This document shows positions 47,201 through 57,919 of a stretch of 64,000 nt of DNA, one piece after another. Positions within the stretch are counted from its first letter, which is position 1. Each line of letters opens with the position of its first letter. Origin of the DNA: Phragmites australis (Eukaryota; Streptophyta; Magnoliopsida; Poales; Poaceae); the NCBI RefSeq assembly GCF_958298935.1, contig NC_084932.1, positions 8,535,501 through 8,599,500 on the forward strand. The letters are read 5' to 3'. The notes beneath the pieces are model-generated. The model searched no databases. It saw only the letters and a list, made by a program, of their open reading frames with translations, and was not told the origin of the DNA. The translations under genes and the position numbers were made by a program.

Positions 47201-50200
47201 AAAGGAATAAAGAAACATGGTATACAATACGAATTGAGGTGAAAAACATAGGATTGGAGAGCACAGAAAAGTTAAGGGGCGAGTGTTTGGATGGGTCAGA
47301 GAAATTCCTCGATCCTACACAAGCAAGACAAAATTTGAGGGGATGAGTGTTTGGATGGGTCAAAGGAAACACTATCCTATAGAATTCCTGTACCATTCTG
47401 TTCCAAACACTCAAACACTTCTTACTTCTATGGAGCTGAGAATCCTTCCTAAACCATGTGTATCCTATAAATATGGTAGTTGTAGAATGCGGACTATCCA
47501 TATCAATTTGAATCTACATCTGACCACATCACTGTCAGTGTTCCTTTGGTGGGTTCAATTTGTGAGATACAGCAAGGGGATGATGGGCACAACAACAATC
47601 AAGCAAACCATTGTTGCAAGGAGGCTTACACACATGGCACAAGAGTCCTAGCAGGGGAAGCAAGATGTGAGTAAAGTGCAAGGCCTAGCGACAGCAGTTG
47701 TGGTATTTCTCAGGGAAGGCTGGTCCTGGGGCAAGAAAGAGAATCGGAAAGCAGATAGGAAGAAAAAAATAAGGACATGATAAATTTGTTGACATGTGAG
47801 ACCTCATGCTGACTGAATCTAATTTTCTCTAACATATTAACGCACTTGGTTACATCATAGGCCCAAAACAAGGGTGGATTGGGCTGAGCGATAATGTGCA
47901 TTGGCATTAACATTTGGAGTTCATGGTGGATTTACATTCCAAGGATAGTTACAGGGCACAAAGTATACATTTCCCAAAATAAAAAGGGCTATACTAAAGG
48001 AAATATAATAGATTGAAGGGCTTAGTTCTATTTTCCTCATCAAATATTTAAGGAAATGAAGTGATGTAAATATGTAAGGAACAATTGGAAGTAGTGGCAA
48101 CAATATGATAAAATTGTCCAAAAAGAGGAATTGGTGAAACTGAAACAGAAAGAAAAATGGTAGTGAGTCTTGTGAAACTCTGAACAAAAACGAGGGAAAA
48201 GTGTTCAAGAATTACTCAAAAATAATCAATGCTAAAACAAACTCATAGTTTCTTAGATGAAAATGTAAAATCCTAATGGTCATGTACTATTTTAGTTAAC
48301 CACTCAATATCAACACATCCATTTGAGAATAAGATTGTAAAAAGAACCTCTTGTTGGGCAGGTGCAAGTGGACCTTTACTAGCTTGTCCAACCAAATCTC
48401 GAATTACAGCCCCTCGGCTAGTGTCTGCACACATGCTACCATCCCATAGTAGCTCATGGTTGTTGTCTAGGTTCAGCCACTGTAACTGTAAATTCATCAA
48501 GAGTGCATGTATGTTCAGGTATAAAAGCAATACAAATAAACAACTCTTAGCCTGCAATCTTACCTCCCCTTCAAGGATTTCAAGTATTGGTGGAGGGGGT
48601 CGTATCCATTGAGGAGCCAATCCTTTAAGTGATGTTTGTTGAAGTAAACTAGCAACCACATTATCTCTATTTGGTCTGGCTGGTGACACCCTATAAATAA
48701 TGAGAAAGAAGAACTTGAATCATAATAAAACTAATAGAAGTGTAAAATGAACTCCAAGCTATGGATGCATATCAACAATTATTGCAAGAAAGTACTCCCT
48801 CTGTTCAAGAATACAACGCATATTTTGTTTTGGCTCGGTTTCCAAGTTGGACTTTGACTGCTGTTTTCTCACAAAATATATAATTTATAGCTACAAAACC
48901 AATATAGTGTGAAAGCATTTTGAAATATGAATCTAGTTGTATAATTTGTATACACTAAACATACTTATAATTTGACTAAGTCTTGGTCAAAATATATGAA
49001 GTTTGACTTTTCCAAAATAAAATACGCCTTGTATGTTTGAACGGAGGGAGTAGTTGAGTATTCATACTCTGATGAATTAACGCAGCTTTGAGAAACATCT
49101 GGGTCGGGAATAGCACTTCTGACAGTAGCATTTCTGAAACTACTAGTGTATGGCTGGGGTTGTACAGCACTGCAGGAGTATTGCTTCTCAAGCTGCTCTC
49201 TTGGCAATAAGACCTATAAAATAGATACCCTTCTGAACAATTAATCCTACATATACAGGACGTAGTTTGCCTAATAACTGTTTCCACTCAGTTTCATAAC
49301 CATATGAAGGTACAATCATATACCTGAGATTCACAATTACAGCCGTTCAAGTAATCTACAGCAGACTGCTTCAGAATCTGAAAATTCAAAAAAAAAATAT
49401 TATACAATGCAAGTATATATTTCAGCAACCATAAAAACTGAAGTACCCCACAAACTTAGCTAGGCAGATCTACTATTTTCTGATGCATGCCAGCAAGGAG
49501 GCAAGGAACTAATGCTAAACTTTAGTACCTAAGTCCACTTACAATCCCTTAAGACATAGAAACCAAACATCCTACCCCCTAAATCCTAAACAGATATAGT
49601 TTTGCCGCACTGGATTATGGTGTTGTCTCGTTTTTTGCCACAGGTGATAAAATGTGGAGCATTTGAGGGGAAGTTACCAGAGAAATGGAAAAAAACAACC
49701 CTCAGCATCAAGACCAGTCAGCGATCGCCGGCTGCAGGCCATCCAATCCAACATGCTGCCATTGCCATCCACTATGCAATCATACACCTTTTTTTTCTCG
49801 TCATTTCCTGATCAGCTACACTACTGCCTCAGCCAAATTTATAAGACGCGCACATATTTCAATATTTCAACTTTATAAGTTTTGGGCTTTTGGCTAACAA
49901 TTAGGCTAGCTATATATAGGTTTGGTGATACAAAAGTGGTATCACTAGATTCATATTTAAATGTACATTCATACAGTCATGATTATATGATGGTAACAAC
50001 TTATTGCAAGAGAAATTGCTGGTTTAAGCCTTATAAAAATGGACGGAGGGAGTATAATCATACATACCACCTCCTAACTGGACTACAACTTACGTGTCTT
50101 CAAAATTAAATCTTGTAACTTCCAAGATATACTCTGAAAAATATATGAATTTTTTTACATACGCATATCAGTGCCAACATAATTATATTTTAGGTTAGGA

Positions 50201-53200
50201 AGGCATATCGCCATGTCCCATCACTATGCCTGATCCATATCTCAGCACTCATGTAGCCTCAATTCATGCAAAGTTTCTATAATTACGCTCCGGTTGGCAT
50301 TGATGTGGCTTTTCAAAAACACTTATTTTTTTCTAATTTTGGGTGCAGTTATCAATTGGAGGCATCTTTTTTATATGTAACAGTAAAAATCTCACTAAAA
50401 TTGGCAAATATTCTTCTACCAAACTAGATTCCACAACACAGCACAGCACGGCGCAACAACCACAAACAAACCCTTGACCATTAAAATATAATTGGACAAT
50501 TACACAAGACACGGAGTAAGAACATACCTCCTTATTATTGTCCCCGTTAGCCAAACTTAACAAAAGTTGGAGAAATGCACGTTCAGCTATCACCGAGGTT
50601 TCATCACATGCAGCCTGAGGGAAACAAAAAAAGTCATGATAGACTCCAAGCATGGCATCTTTATGTAAGACTTCAGAAAGTATAAAGATCTGCAAAACAC
50701 TGAATTGTGCTGTTGTGGTAAATTAGATCTGCCGTGGTAAATTAGATCAACAGCAATTGGTCATCTCATGGAAAAAAATCATAATCTTTAAGCATGATGG
50801 AAAAAAAGATAAGACAGCCAATTTTCAAAACTGGAGTAAGATTTTAGGCAAATTTGTGTAACATTGCATTAAGCCTCTAAACTTAAACACTTCACAACAA
50901 GATCACAAAGAGCATAGCATAGTAGCATACACACTGTATAAGCAAGGTAACAAATTTCATAGAAGGATCGATGAAGTAAGCCACAATTAGTAAATCGTTG
51001 AATAGTATTCATTTAGTGCAAACCAACTGCTAGCTGTGTACACATGGACCCTTTCAACAGTGATAAACACAAACCAAACATAGAAGGAAGAATGTGGAGA
51101 TCAACTACTCACAACTAAGTCTCTAGGTAGGAATTATTTTGCTATGGCAGAACTGACAGGGTTCACTTACCAGTGTCATTAAACGAAAATGAGTTACAGG
51201 GTATGAAGTAACAAAGCAGGTAACTTCGAAAATAAATTGAAAGGAAAAGAGAAATTTCCACAGTAGGTAATGAACACTTTTCTTACTTTTTTAGTTAATC
51301 CTGACTACAATTTTTTTTTTTTTTTGCAATTTTCCCAAGGTAATAACGGTCTAGTTAAAAAAAACCTAAGGTCTAATCAATAGTCACACTTAACCCCAGT
51401 GGCGTAGCCAGGAATCTGAGAGACCCGGGGCAAACTTTTGACCTATAAAATATTGAGGATTGATCTAATTCAGTATTCGGCATAACTAATGATGAAATAA
51501 GGCCTCAACTAATTATGAGTATTAGGGTGTGCACTAGTAGACAGAAAGGTCTAGTACTCTAGTCACTGCTCCCTAATTCCTAATTGCCTCAGCCACCATG
51601 TGTAGGTGGTCTGGACTCTGCACACCATCGCACAACAAGAATGGAATTTAAACCACCCAGGTAGCACGTCATGTGGGCAAGATGTCAGGAATGAGTGATT
51701 TTGTAAACTGTGGGTTTTTTGCAACATTTAATTTAAAAAAATAACTAGGGTTATGTGATACTGTAGCTTAGACCTGGGGTTTTCTGAAACTGCAGCTCAA
51801 TTATCTAGGGAAAACTGCAATTTACTCAAAAAATAATAACTGAATTCGTTAATCCTTCCGGTTTGAACCATGCCTAGTGCTGAACTACCATACTACATCA
51901 GCTTTTCATCAGTGCATGCATCAGTGAATCAACGGTTAATTAGCACAATTCTTTTTTTAGAGAAAGGAAATATGACCCAGGTAAATTGAAAATTACAAGA
52001 AACAGAATTTGGCTAAGGAATCTAACAAAGAAGTAGAGCCGTTCACAAAAAATATGATACAAAAATACTCAACTAATGTCACCAATTGTCTTTATCAACA
52101 AAAGTTTAAGGAAAAAACTTTACCGATTCATATTTTCAGCACAAACTAATGCAGATGGTAAAGGATTTACTACTCGAAAACTGAATCACAAAGGAATAGA
52201 CAAAAAGTTTACAGCTTACATTTATTAAAAGAGGAACAAACGGATTTGCCAACTGTGAGGAATAACATTGATGGAGAATTGCAAATGCAATTAAACGCTC
52301 TGCAGGTAGAAGCATCATCTTGTCCTGATTAGGAAAGAGTAACATAATTAAAGCTTGATTTTCAATCTGCTATACTAAGAGAATAAATCCCAGAAAGAAT
52401 AGAACATCAGATGAAACTATGAACTGTCTGCCTACATATTTTCTAGTAAGTTCAGTGACAGCTGAACAAAAGGTCCTTTGGAGAAAAAATTCAGCAAATG
52501 CTTGTTGAGAATAATCTATCCTTAAGAATCAACACAATAGTCAATCCTATTGAACTGTGGAATCATATATATAATTCAAATAAAGCTATAATGCCAAGCC
52601 AATGGTGAAATGATAAATATCATCAAGTGTACCTATTCTGGACACCTTTTTTCTGCGTCTTTCTATTTATAATTCTCCAAAAACTAAAAGTCAACAATGC
52701 AATAATGAAACAGATAAGATAAAATTCAACATTATGCCATAAAGAATTCACAGAATCCGAATACAGAACATGTGCAACAATTTGCATACTTACAATCGCC
52801 TTTGGTGGACTAAAAGAACATAATAAAGAAACCAAAGGTATGCTTTCCAGCAAAAATGATCCAAACAGAGGATCACACATCAGCCCATTGGTTATCCCAA
52901 CTCATTGGTAAGAAGATCTAATCCTATTACTTCTCTACAGAAGAAAACAATGACACCATGATATGTGTATAGATTTTCATGCCTATCTAACAAGATGAAT
53001 TTTTTCATGTTCTTAATTTCTCATGACACATGAGCAGTACTAAATATGCATCTATGCTCTCCCAAAAAAGTTTGCACAAACTTTAAAGCTAATCAAAGGC
53101 TACGTAAAGAGGAAATCTAATTGCTAGCATGACCTGAAGTGATAATCAGATGCCTATTTTTAATCATATTATTCATGACTCTTCCATGTAGACTCATGCT

Positions 53201-54896
53201 AACCTAATAAGAACTCATATAGCAAAACAGTTTGACAAGTATAAACGGGTTGAAGGGACAGTGAGAAAGCATAATAGGCAGAGTGTATGCAAAAGGGAAC
53301 ATCATGGGTGCTGGCCAGTTGGGAAGAAAGGACAAGATGGTCGGGAATCAGGTCCACCAGGTTTAAGTTTAACTCATTCCAAATAAGGCATAGAAGACCC
53401 ACTTCCTTATAGTTATAGAAAAAAAAAATTTAAAAAAAAGAAGCTTCAAGAGGACAAGCAGGTCGTTGATTCCAAAGTAATCCAAGATTTCCTTTTCCTT
53501 ACAACTTAATAAAGTGACAAGTGGCATTTCTACAACCACAATAACATCAACACTAACAGCAAAATGACTTACACTTTTACAAAATAATTCCCACACCAAA
53601 AACCTCATCAATCTCAACAAGCTCTATGCACAAAGAAGGGAAGAATCATAATAACAAGACAAAGTTATAATTTGTATATTTCTTCCAATGAGAAGCTATG
53701 ACTTGCAAAAGCAAAACTTTGGGCTATTCTAAACTTGAAGATCCAAGTACTTTCTGCACTGAAAGTTACAAAGTTTCAGTCCAATACAAACCTAAGTATC
53801 AGGCAGTTAAAATACTACGGAGAATAGTATTACTAGTGACAATTCTTGACCCAATATTAACAATTACCCCAACAACAAAACAAAACATATAGCAAAAATC
53901 TAACCATTAGCAATTTCATCTCAACATTGGATTCTCACCGGTCCAATTGAAGACCATAGCAAGACCAAGGAAACAAGCAAAGTAGTGATACAAGATAGTA
54001 GTCAATGGGACATTCAACTGTACCAAGCAGCTAAAACAGTCAAAAATTCAAGCTATACTGACATCAAACAACCACATCGTGCCTATTCTTTTTTTATTTC
54101 TGCAAAGAACATTGACCTGCAAACAATCTACTGCTCTGCTCCAAACCAATATAAAAACTTAGTGGTAACCAAAGCAGCAAACTAAGTGCGAAATAAAAAG
54201 GGATGTCAACTAATTGCTACTCGTAGTGTTCGCCACGAGCCACAATTCTCAAATCCACTGAAGCCCACCTAGCCCAAGCAAACAATTGAGTGTGAAACAA
54301 GGAGGGTACATGTATTTTTAATTTTTTTAATCGTACGGTTCGCCACGAACCACAATTCTCCAATCTACCAAAGTAAAAGTTTCACTAAAGATTTGGTTCG
54401 AACAAAGCAGCCAGAATTACAGACTATCACGGACAGTCCTCCATGGAAGGCAAAAACTTTCACTAGATCATACATTGCCTCAGAACCTAACTGTTCTTCA
54501 GTCAACCCGATCCCTAAACCTCCACCAACCAGTATGTCCACTAGCTCGCCCCCAAGCGCCCCTAAAAACCTAAGCACCCAACCATCCAGCGCCCCGGTTC
54601 CAAGCAGAGCGGCGCCTGAAACTAGGTATCACCGGCGAGGAGGGTCTCGGCGGCGAGAAACCACGCACCTCGAGGACAAAGCTGACGGCGGAGCCGAAGC
54701 GGAGGCGGCGCTCCGGCGGAACGCGAGTGAGGAAGTCCGCCACAGCGTCCTCGAGCGGGCGCGAGACGCCGGAGACCAGCCGGAGGAGGTCGGCGCACTC
54801 GTCGGCCCGCAGCACTCCCATGGGAGCGAGGCGGGAGGTTTTCGCGGCGGTGGCCGGCGCCGAGAGGCCGGCCGCGTCGTCCTTGTTGTGAGACAT
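38179..54896 (-). CDS. CNOT11: CCR4-NOT complex subunit 11 (CNOT11), 12 coding exons
   Basis: Scaffold subunit of the CCR4-NOT deadenylase, which shortens mRNA poly(A) tails in the cytoplasm; with CNOT10 it binds the NOT1 N-terminus. Exons in order: 54896-54669, 52324-52220, 50614-50528, 49377-49324, 49213-49068, 48690-48564, 48485-48348, 40660-40589, 40511-40438, 40332-40191, 39403-39325, 38276-38179. All introns are GT-AG; phases agree and sum to 1350 bp, 449 aa plus stop. Diagnostic stretches: [19 protein letters not shown] (exon 2), [12 protein letters not shown] (6), NNHELLWD and MCADTSRGA (7), [12 protein letters not shown] (10), [19 protein letters not shown] (11), [18 protein letters not shown] (12). 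The C-terminal half (about 235-449) is the conserved CNOT11 domain. Residues 1-76 are Ala-rich and variable. The start is the first ATG in exon 1. Introns are loaded with transposons, mainly intron 7 (7.7 kb). Confidence 0.93.
39325..39403 (-). CDS. CNOT11: CNOT11 exon 11
   Basis: Residues 392-417 plus one base, [12 protein letters not shown] to NKIIN. Acceptor ttgcag/GATAAA, donor ATG/gtgagtg. Confidence 0.93.
40191..40332 (-). CDS. CNOT11: CNOT11 exon 10
   Basis: Residues 344-391, with [16 protein letters not shown], highly typical of the family. Acceptor gacag/ATACTT, donor AAG/gtttgaa. Confidence 0.93.
40438..40511 (-). CDS. CNOT11: CNOT11 exon 9
   Basis: Residues 320-343 plus two bases, [18 protein letters not shown] to SPDMD. 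Acceptor tttcag/GACCTT, donor GACGC/gtatgta. Confidence 0.92.
40589..40660 (-). CDS. CNOT11: CNOT11 exon 8
   Basis: Residues 296-319, [18 protein letters not shown] to QKLP. Separated from exon 7 by the 7.7 kb intron. Acceptor ttacag/CAAATT, donor CCT/gtatgta. Confidence 0.9.
42300..43722. mobile_element. Non-autonomous DNA transposon in CNOT11 intron 7
   Basis: Left end: ttaaccccttcaactttgggg...acaacccacgaactatgcaaaaccatctaaatgacc. The complement of the right end (43555-43722) reads aaatgacctcttgaactttgggg...caacccctaaactatg...aaaactatcaaaataaaccccta. The two ends are therefore long, imperfect inverted repeats. There is no transposase. This end type resembles mutator-like families of grasses; the superfamily call is tentative. 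Confidence 0.55.
45175..45308. repeat. Two-copy tandem duplication, about 66 bp
   Basis: cttttaaaagcaagtagaatacagaca-caagccct and the following cttatcaaacatataaac...actattag occur twice in a row with few differences. It lies in intron 7. Confidence 0.8.
47160..47420. mobile_element. Possible Tourist/hAT-like MITE with internal duplication
   Basis: Starts with ggccttgtttggaac and ends with gttccaaacac, an inverted-repeat pair common in grass MITEs. Inside, gagtgtttggatgggtca is repeated (47280 and 47346). Element ends were not pinned. Confidence 0.45.
48348..48485 (-). CDS. CNOT11: CNOT11 exon 7
   Basis: Residues 250-295, [15 protein letters not shown] to PLAPAQQE. The acceptor could be read at either of two neighbouring CAGs; the upstream one keeps LQW as in the family. 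Donor GAG/gttcttt. Confidence 0.9.
48564..48690 (-). CDS. CNOT11: CNOT11 exon 6
   Basis: Completes residue 207 and runs to 249. Carries [13 protein letters not shown], a hallmark of the conserved C-terminal domain. Acceptor ttatag/GGTGTC, donor GGGGAG/gtaagat. Confidence 0.92.
48795..49050. mobile_element. Stowaway-type MITE in CNOT11 intron 5
   Basis: Starts ctccctctgttc and ends gaacggagggag: a terminal inverted repeat flanked by TA on both sides (48793-48794, 49051-49052). 256 bp, non-coding, AT-rich centre with mirrored ccaaaataaaatacgcct/gcgtattttgttttgg-like arms. It makes up about two thirds of the 377-bp intron and ends 16 bp from the exon 5 donor. Confidence 0.9.
49068..49213 (-). 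CDS. CNOT11: CNOT11 exon 5
   Basis: Residues 159-206 plus two bases of 207. Acceptor tatag/GTCTTATTG, donor TCAGA/gtatgaa. The donor is close to a Stowaway MITE that fills most of intron 5. Reading on without splicing adds frame sequence into the MITE and then a stop. Confidence 0.85.
49324..49377 (-). CDS. CNOT11: CNOT11 exon 4
   Basis: Only 54 bp: [18 protein letters not shown], residues 141-158. Acceptor ttttcag/ATTCTG, donor CAG/gtatatg. Phase 0. Confidence 0.85.
49824..50052. mobile_element. Degenerate Stowaway-type MITE in CNOT11 intron 3
   Basis: The right end ggacggagggag is intact and followed by TA. The left end (ctgcctcagcc after TA at 49822) is decayed, but atttataagacgcg behind it mirrors gccttataaaaat at the right. 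Non-coding. Confidence 0.6.
50528..50614 (-). CDS. CNOT11: CNOT11 exon 3
   Basis: Acceptor ctcag/GCTGCATG, donor GAG/gtatgtt. Residues 112-140, [12 protein letters not shown] to NGDNNKE. Phase 0. Confidence 0.9.
51315..51835. mobile_element. Inverted-repeat DNA element in CNOT11 intron 2
   Basis: Left: tgcaattttcccaaggtaat...aacctaaggtctaa...cacttaaccc. The right end in complement (51750-51835): tgcagttttccctagataa...aaccccaggtctaa...cataacccta. These are about 75-bp imperfect inverted ends. At 51397, cagtggcgtagccaggaat resembles an hAT-like terminus, so a second element may be nested. No transposase. Confidence 0.5.
52220..52324 (-). CDS. CNOT11: CNOT11 exon 2
   Basis: Acceptor tcag/GACAAGATG, donor AAT/gtaagct. 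Residues 77-111, [11 protein letters not shown] to FVPLLIN. Phase 0. Confidence 0.92.
54227..54373. repeat. Short direct repeat in CNOT11 intron 1
   Basis: gttcgccacgagccacaattctc (54228-) recurs as gttcgccacgaaccacaattctc (54338-), about 110 bp apart, with similar downstream bases. It may be duplicated promoter-proximal intron sequence; the role is unknown. Confidence 0.6.
54669..54896 (-). CDS. CNOT11: CNOT11 exon 1
   Basis: Codes for residues 1-76, from [10 protein letters not shown] to SAVSFVLE, and ends at GAG/gtgcgtgg. GC-rich, as usual for first exons of grass genes. Phase 0. Confidence 0.85.
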
Positions 54897-56480
54897 GGTC
54901 GAGGCGTACGGGGGGCGGGGGAGGAGGGGGGGAATGGGTTTCGTGGCGTGGGGTTTTGTTGGTTTGGACGGTTTTACCCTTGTGGTTTGGGCCAGTTTAG
55001 GGAGGGTTCACACTTTGGGCAAATATTTGGTAAGGTTTTACCTCGTTGTGGCTGGCCACATTTAATGGCAGTTTTACCAATTTGATTTCAGATTTCCAAC
55101 CGTTGGAGTAAAAGGCAAAACAAGCTAACCTTCTACTGTGAAATCAAATTCGAAATCAAAATCAAGATTGAAAAGCATCCCGTTAAATATGAGCAACAAT
55201 AATTAGGTAAATCTTTTGAGATATACTAAACTTTCCCCAAATCGATCTACCTTTAGAGCAGGGAGCAACAAAGTCAAAACTACCATCCAAATATGAAAAG
55301 AAATAAAATTTGAAAGCAAAAAAAAACTAATCTTGTCAAAATATAAGAATATTGTTTCCCAAATTGAGTTAAATCTTTGGATCGAAGGGCAACAAAGTCT
55401 AACTACCCCATCCTAATATGAAAAGGAAATCAAATTTGAATGCCCTTAGCAGAGGGAGAGAAAGAAGTGAGCCTTTGGTTATGTTGGAATTTGCACCCAT
55501 TTGTATCTATTTAGTGACTAGTCTGCTAGTTTCTTTTATTCTACTCAGTCATGCCTTGTAGGTGTGAATTTTTTTTTTTTCCTTTCATCCTTTAGAATCT
55601 ACATATAATGGTATGTATAAAACTAACAAATACAACCTACTCATTTATTGTTTTAGCTTTTGGAAAGTTTCTTATCCAATTTGAGGAAAGTATTGATTGT
55701 ACAATAGTCCTGGTGCCAGGCAAATTGCAGAAGAAGGCCAACCCTAGTGCCAAGCGGGAGTTAGCAGATGTCACTTCTATTAGGATAGTTATAATGCTAT
55801 CATTGTCTATTGTCGGTTGGGCTACAGGTTGTTTAGTTCTTTTTTCGTAAATTTCCTTTATCTAGGTTCATGCCTCTAAGATCCCTTCACAACGGTAATT
55901 GTTGTATTTCTAACTTTATCTTAATGCATTATCGAAAAAAGGAGGGTACGTCTTGATTGCAACTATATATCACAATTGCCCATAGCATATTTTCTCTTTA
56001 GCATGTATGTGGAGGTTGCTGTTGATCCGAGGCTTGATGGTAATTGAAAAAAAGCACTTAAAAAATAGTCATGTCCTACTATGCACAATAGAACTATATT
56101 AGAAAATAAGAACAATAGTGATGCATACTAAAAACAAATACACAAAAGGTACAAGTGTTGTGATAGTATTGTGCCAATGGTGATGCATACTAAAACAAAA
56201 TACATAAAGGTACAAGTGTGGTGACAGCATGATGCAACCAGTGACTTCAGGTGTGCTTCAGTTGACGTCTAGCAACACTTGTTCGTCACCAAGTAAATGC
56301 TATGGATAGTGTGACGGCATCAGGAATGGATGGATTGTGTACAGTTAGATGTATCATATTTTCTTTGTCCAAAACTCTAAACCAATCAATAGAATATATA
56401 AAGTATGCAACGGCCCATGTCTTACAGTTAACCTCATGGCATCAAAATAAAGATATATTAGGCAGCACTATTTTTTTAAA
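54897..56480. other. CNOT11 upstream region
   Basis: Directly upstream of the ATG (on the minus strand) is a C-rich, GC-rich 5' UTR-like stretch (54897-54935 is G-rich on plus). No clear TATA box was seen in the first 200 bp. Beyond that the DNA is AT-rich, with no gene recognised; the frame at 55608-55850 has no family signature. Confidence 0.4.
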
Positions 56481-56484
56481 GGAA

Positions 56485-56812
56485 GAAGTCAATTTTACTC
56501 TTAAACTATTGTGTTTGTCTGAATAATCCATAAACTTTAAAACCGTCTATTTAACCCCCTGGATTTATAAATCTGGCTCACTTTGAACCCTTAGTTGTTT
56601 AGGAAGCCGGTTTTGTTGACACAGACGCCATGTAACCCTGTTTTTTTTTCCACGTGGTGGTCACATCATCATCTCCCTCGTCACTCTCTCTCCTTTGCTC
56701 CTTCCCCCGCCCTCCTCTGCTCTTGTGCTGCTGCAGGCCCGTGCCATCCCGCCTCGAGCTGCCGCCCCGACCACCCCCACGTCGCTCTGTGACCACCCCC
56801 GTGATCTCCTCT
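56485..56812. mobile_element. One-sided end of DNA transposon related to the intron 7 element
   Basis: actcttaaactattgtg...aataatccataaactttaaaaccgtctatttaaccccctggatt has the same composition and order of words as the ends at 42300 and 43722. Only one end is present; the sequence stops at the copia LTR that begins at 56814. Confidence 0.4.
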
Positions 56813-56813
56813 G

Positions 56814-57919
56814 TGTAGGACCGAGATAAACGACTAGAGAAAGGTGAATATGTGCCTTACAAATTCCTTGCGAAATAGATGACATACTCCTAGTTCATCC
56901 AATGCGCTCAAAAACGCACAAACGGAAGCATGAACTTTAAAGAGACAAAGCGAGAAAGAAAGTTCTAAGGCAACATGACTCCACGGATGGAATATGAATC
57001 ATAGACTCTATTCAAAACCATTTCATATGTCTTTGTACATAAAAGCTTGAAACTTGAACGAAGAGCAAAGCAAAAAGACAGACACCGAAAGAAGCAACTC
57101 TCCAAGTTGATGGTCTAGAGGCAAGGGGATTCAAAACCCTCTCAAATACATAAATATATGAATGTTTATGCCTCTATAAACAAGAAGAATAATTTTCTAA
57201 GGTTGAAAAATTGTAACTCAAAGGCAAAAATGAAAATCAACAAGAAAATCAAAATATTTTCACCGAAGGAAAGGGGGCCAAAAGAAGGAGACTAGAAAGA
57301 TATGAACACAAGCTCATGCGAGAAAATAACTTCATTAAGCACAGAAGTCAATTCTATTTTCGGCATATTACAAAGTTGTTTATCTCACAAAAGCTTATCA
57401 TTTCCTCTCCTCCAAAACATATCACTAGGCTCTCAAATGACTGGCTCAAGGCTCTTACGTTGTCTTATCTCTCTATTTATAGCATTTGGGAGCTTTCTTG
57501 GCCCTTAAGTTTCCTTATTCCCAAAAATACTCCTAGCAGATAATGCACTCCTATCTACCACCAAGGCATTTTGGTCCAGATTTTGCTCCATCCATCGAAC
57601 GACCACGGCTTCTTCATGACTAAACTTCGTCTCGATGCAAGTTTCACGATGATGTCACGTGGACCTTCAATCCTCCTACGGTTTTAAGGCTAAACCGTGA
57701 AACCTAAGCATGCTTCTCAAAGCGTGACTAGCTGTTACTTGCATTGACTCAAGCAAGTGCTCCAATATTAACACATGTAATCCGTCTTGCGATCTTGACC
57801 ACTCGCAAGTCTCTCCCACTCCCGAACCCTCGAACCGTCTTGTCACTTGCACTGGCATCCCCTTCGCTTACTTTATCAACACGTCATATTTATCCTTCTC
57901 GATCCATGCTTTGCTTAAC
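56814..57919 (-). repeat. Copia LTR in reverse orientation (solo or truncated)
   Basis: Begins tgtaggaccgagataaacgactagaga, which on the minus strand ends ...CTAGTCG...GGTCCTACA. This is the same terminal design as the large copia element (CTAGTCGGCC...CCTACA). About 57095-57180 matches, in complement, the fragment at 20940-21250. The far end is not clear; it is placed where the gypsy LTR seems to begin. No primer site or internal region is seen, and no duplication was confirmed. Confidence 0.6.

Larger units (their letters stand above)
40661..48347 (-). other. CNOT11 intron 7 (7.7 kb) with transposon content
   Basis: Bounded by GT (48347) and AG. It holds a terminal-inverted-repeat element (about 42300-43722), a two-copy 66-bp tandem duplication at 45175-45308, a tandem repeat with gcattatgatatttccaataata (45030-45110), and a repeat-rich patch 47160-47420. 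No exon of another gene was recognised. The 167-aa plus frame at 42481-42984 is inside the transposon and shows no family motif. Confidence 0.75.

Noticed and set aside
54393..55085. 230-aa plus frame over CNOT11 exon 1
   Set aside because: Antisense shadow of the GC-rich first exon and its 5' UTR.
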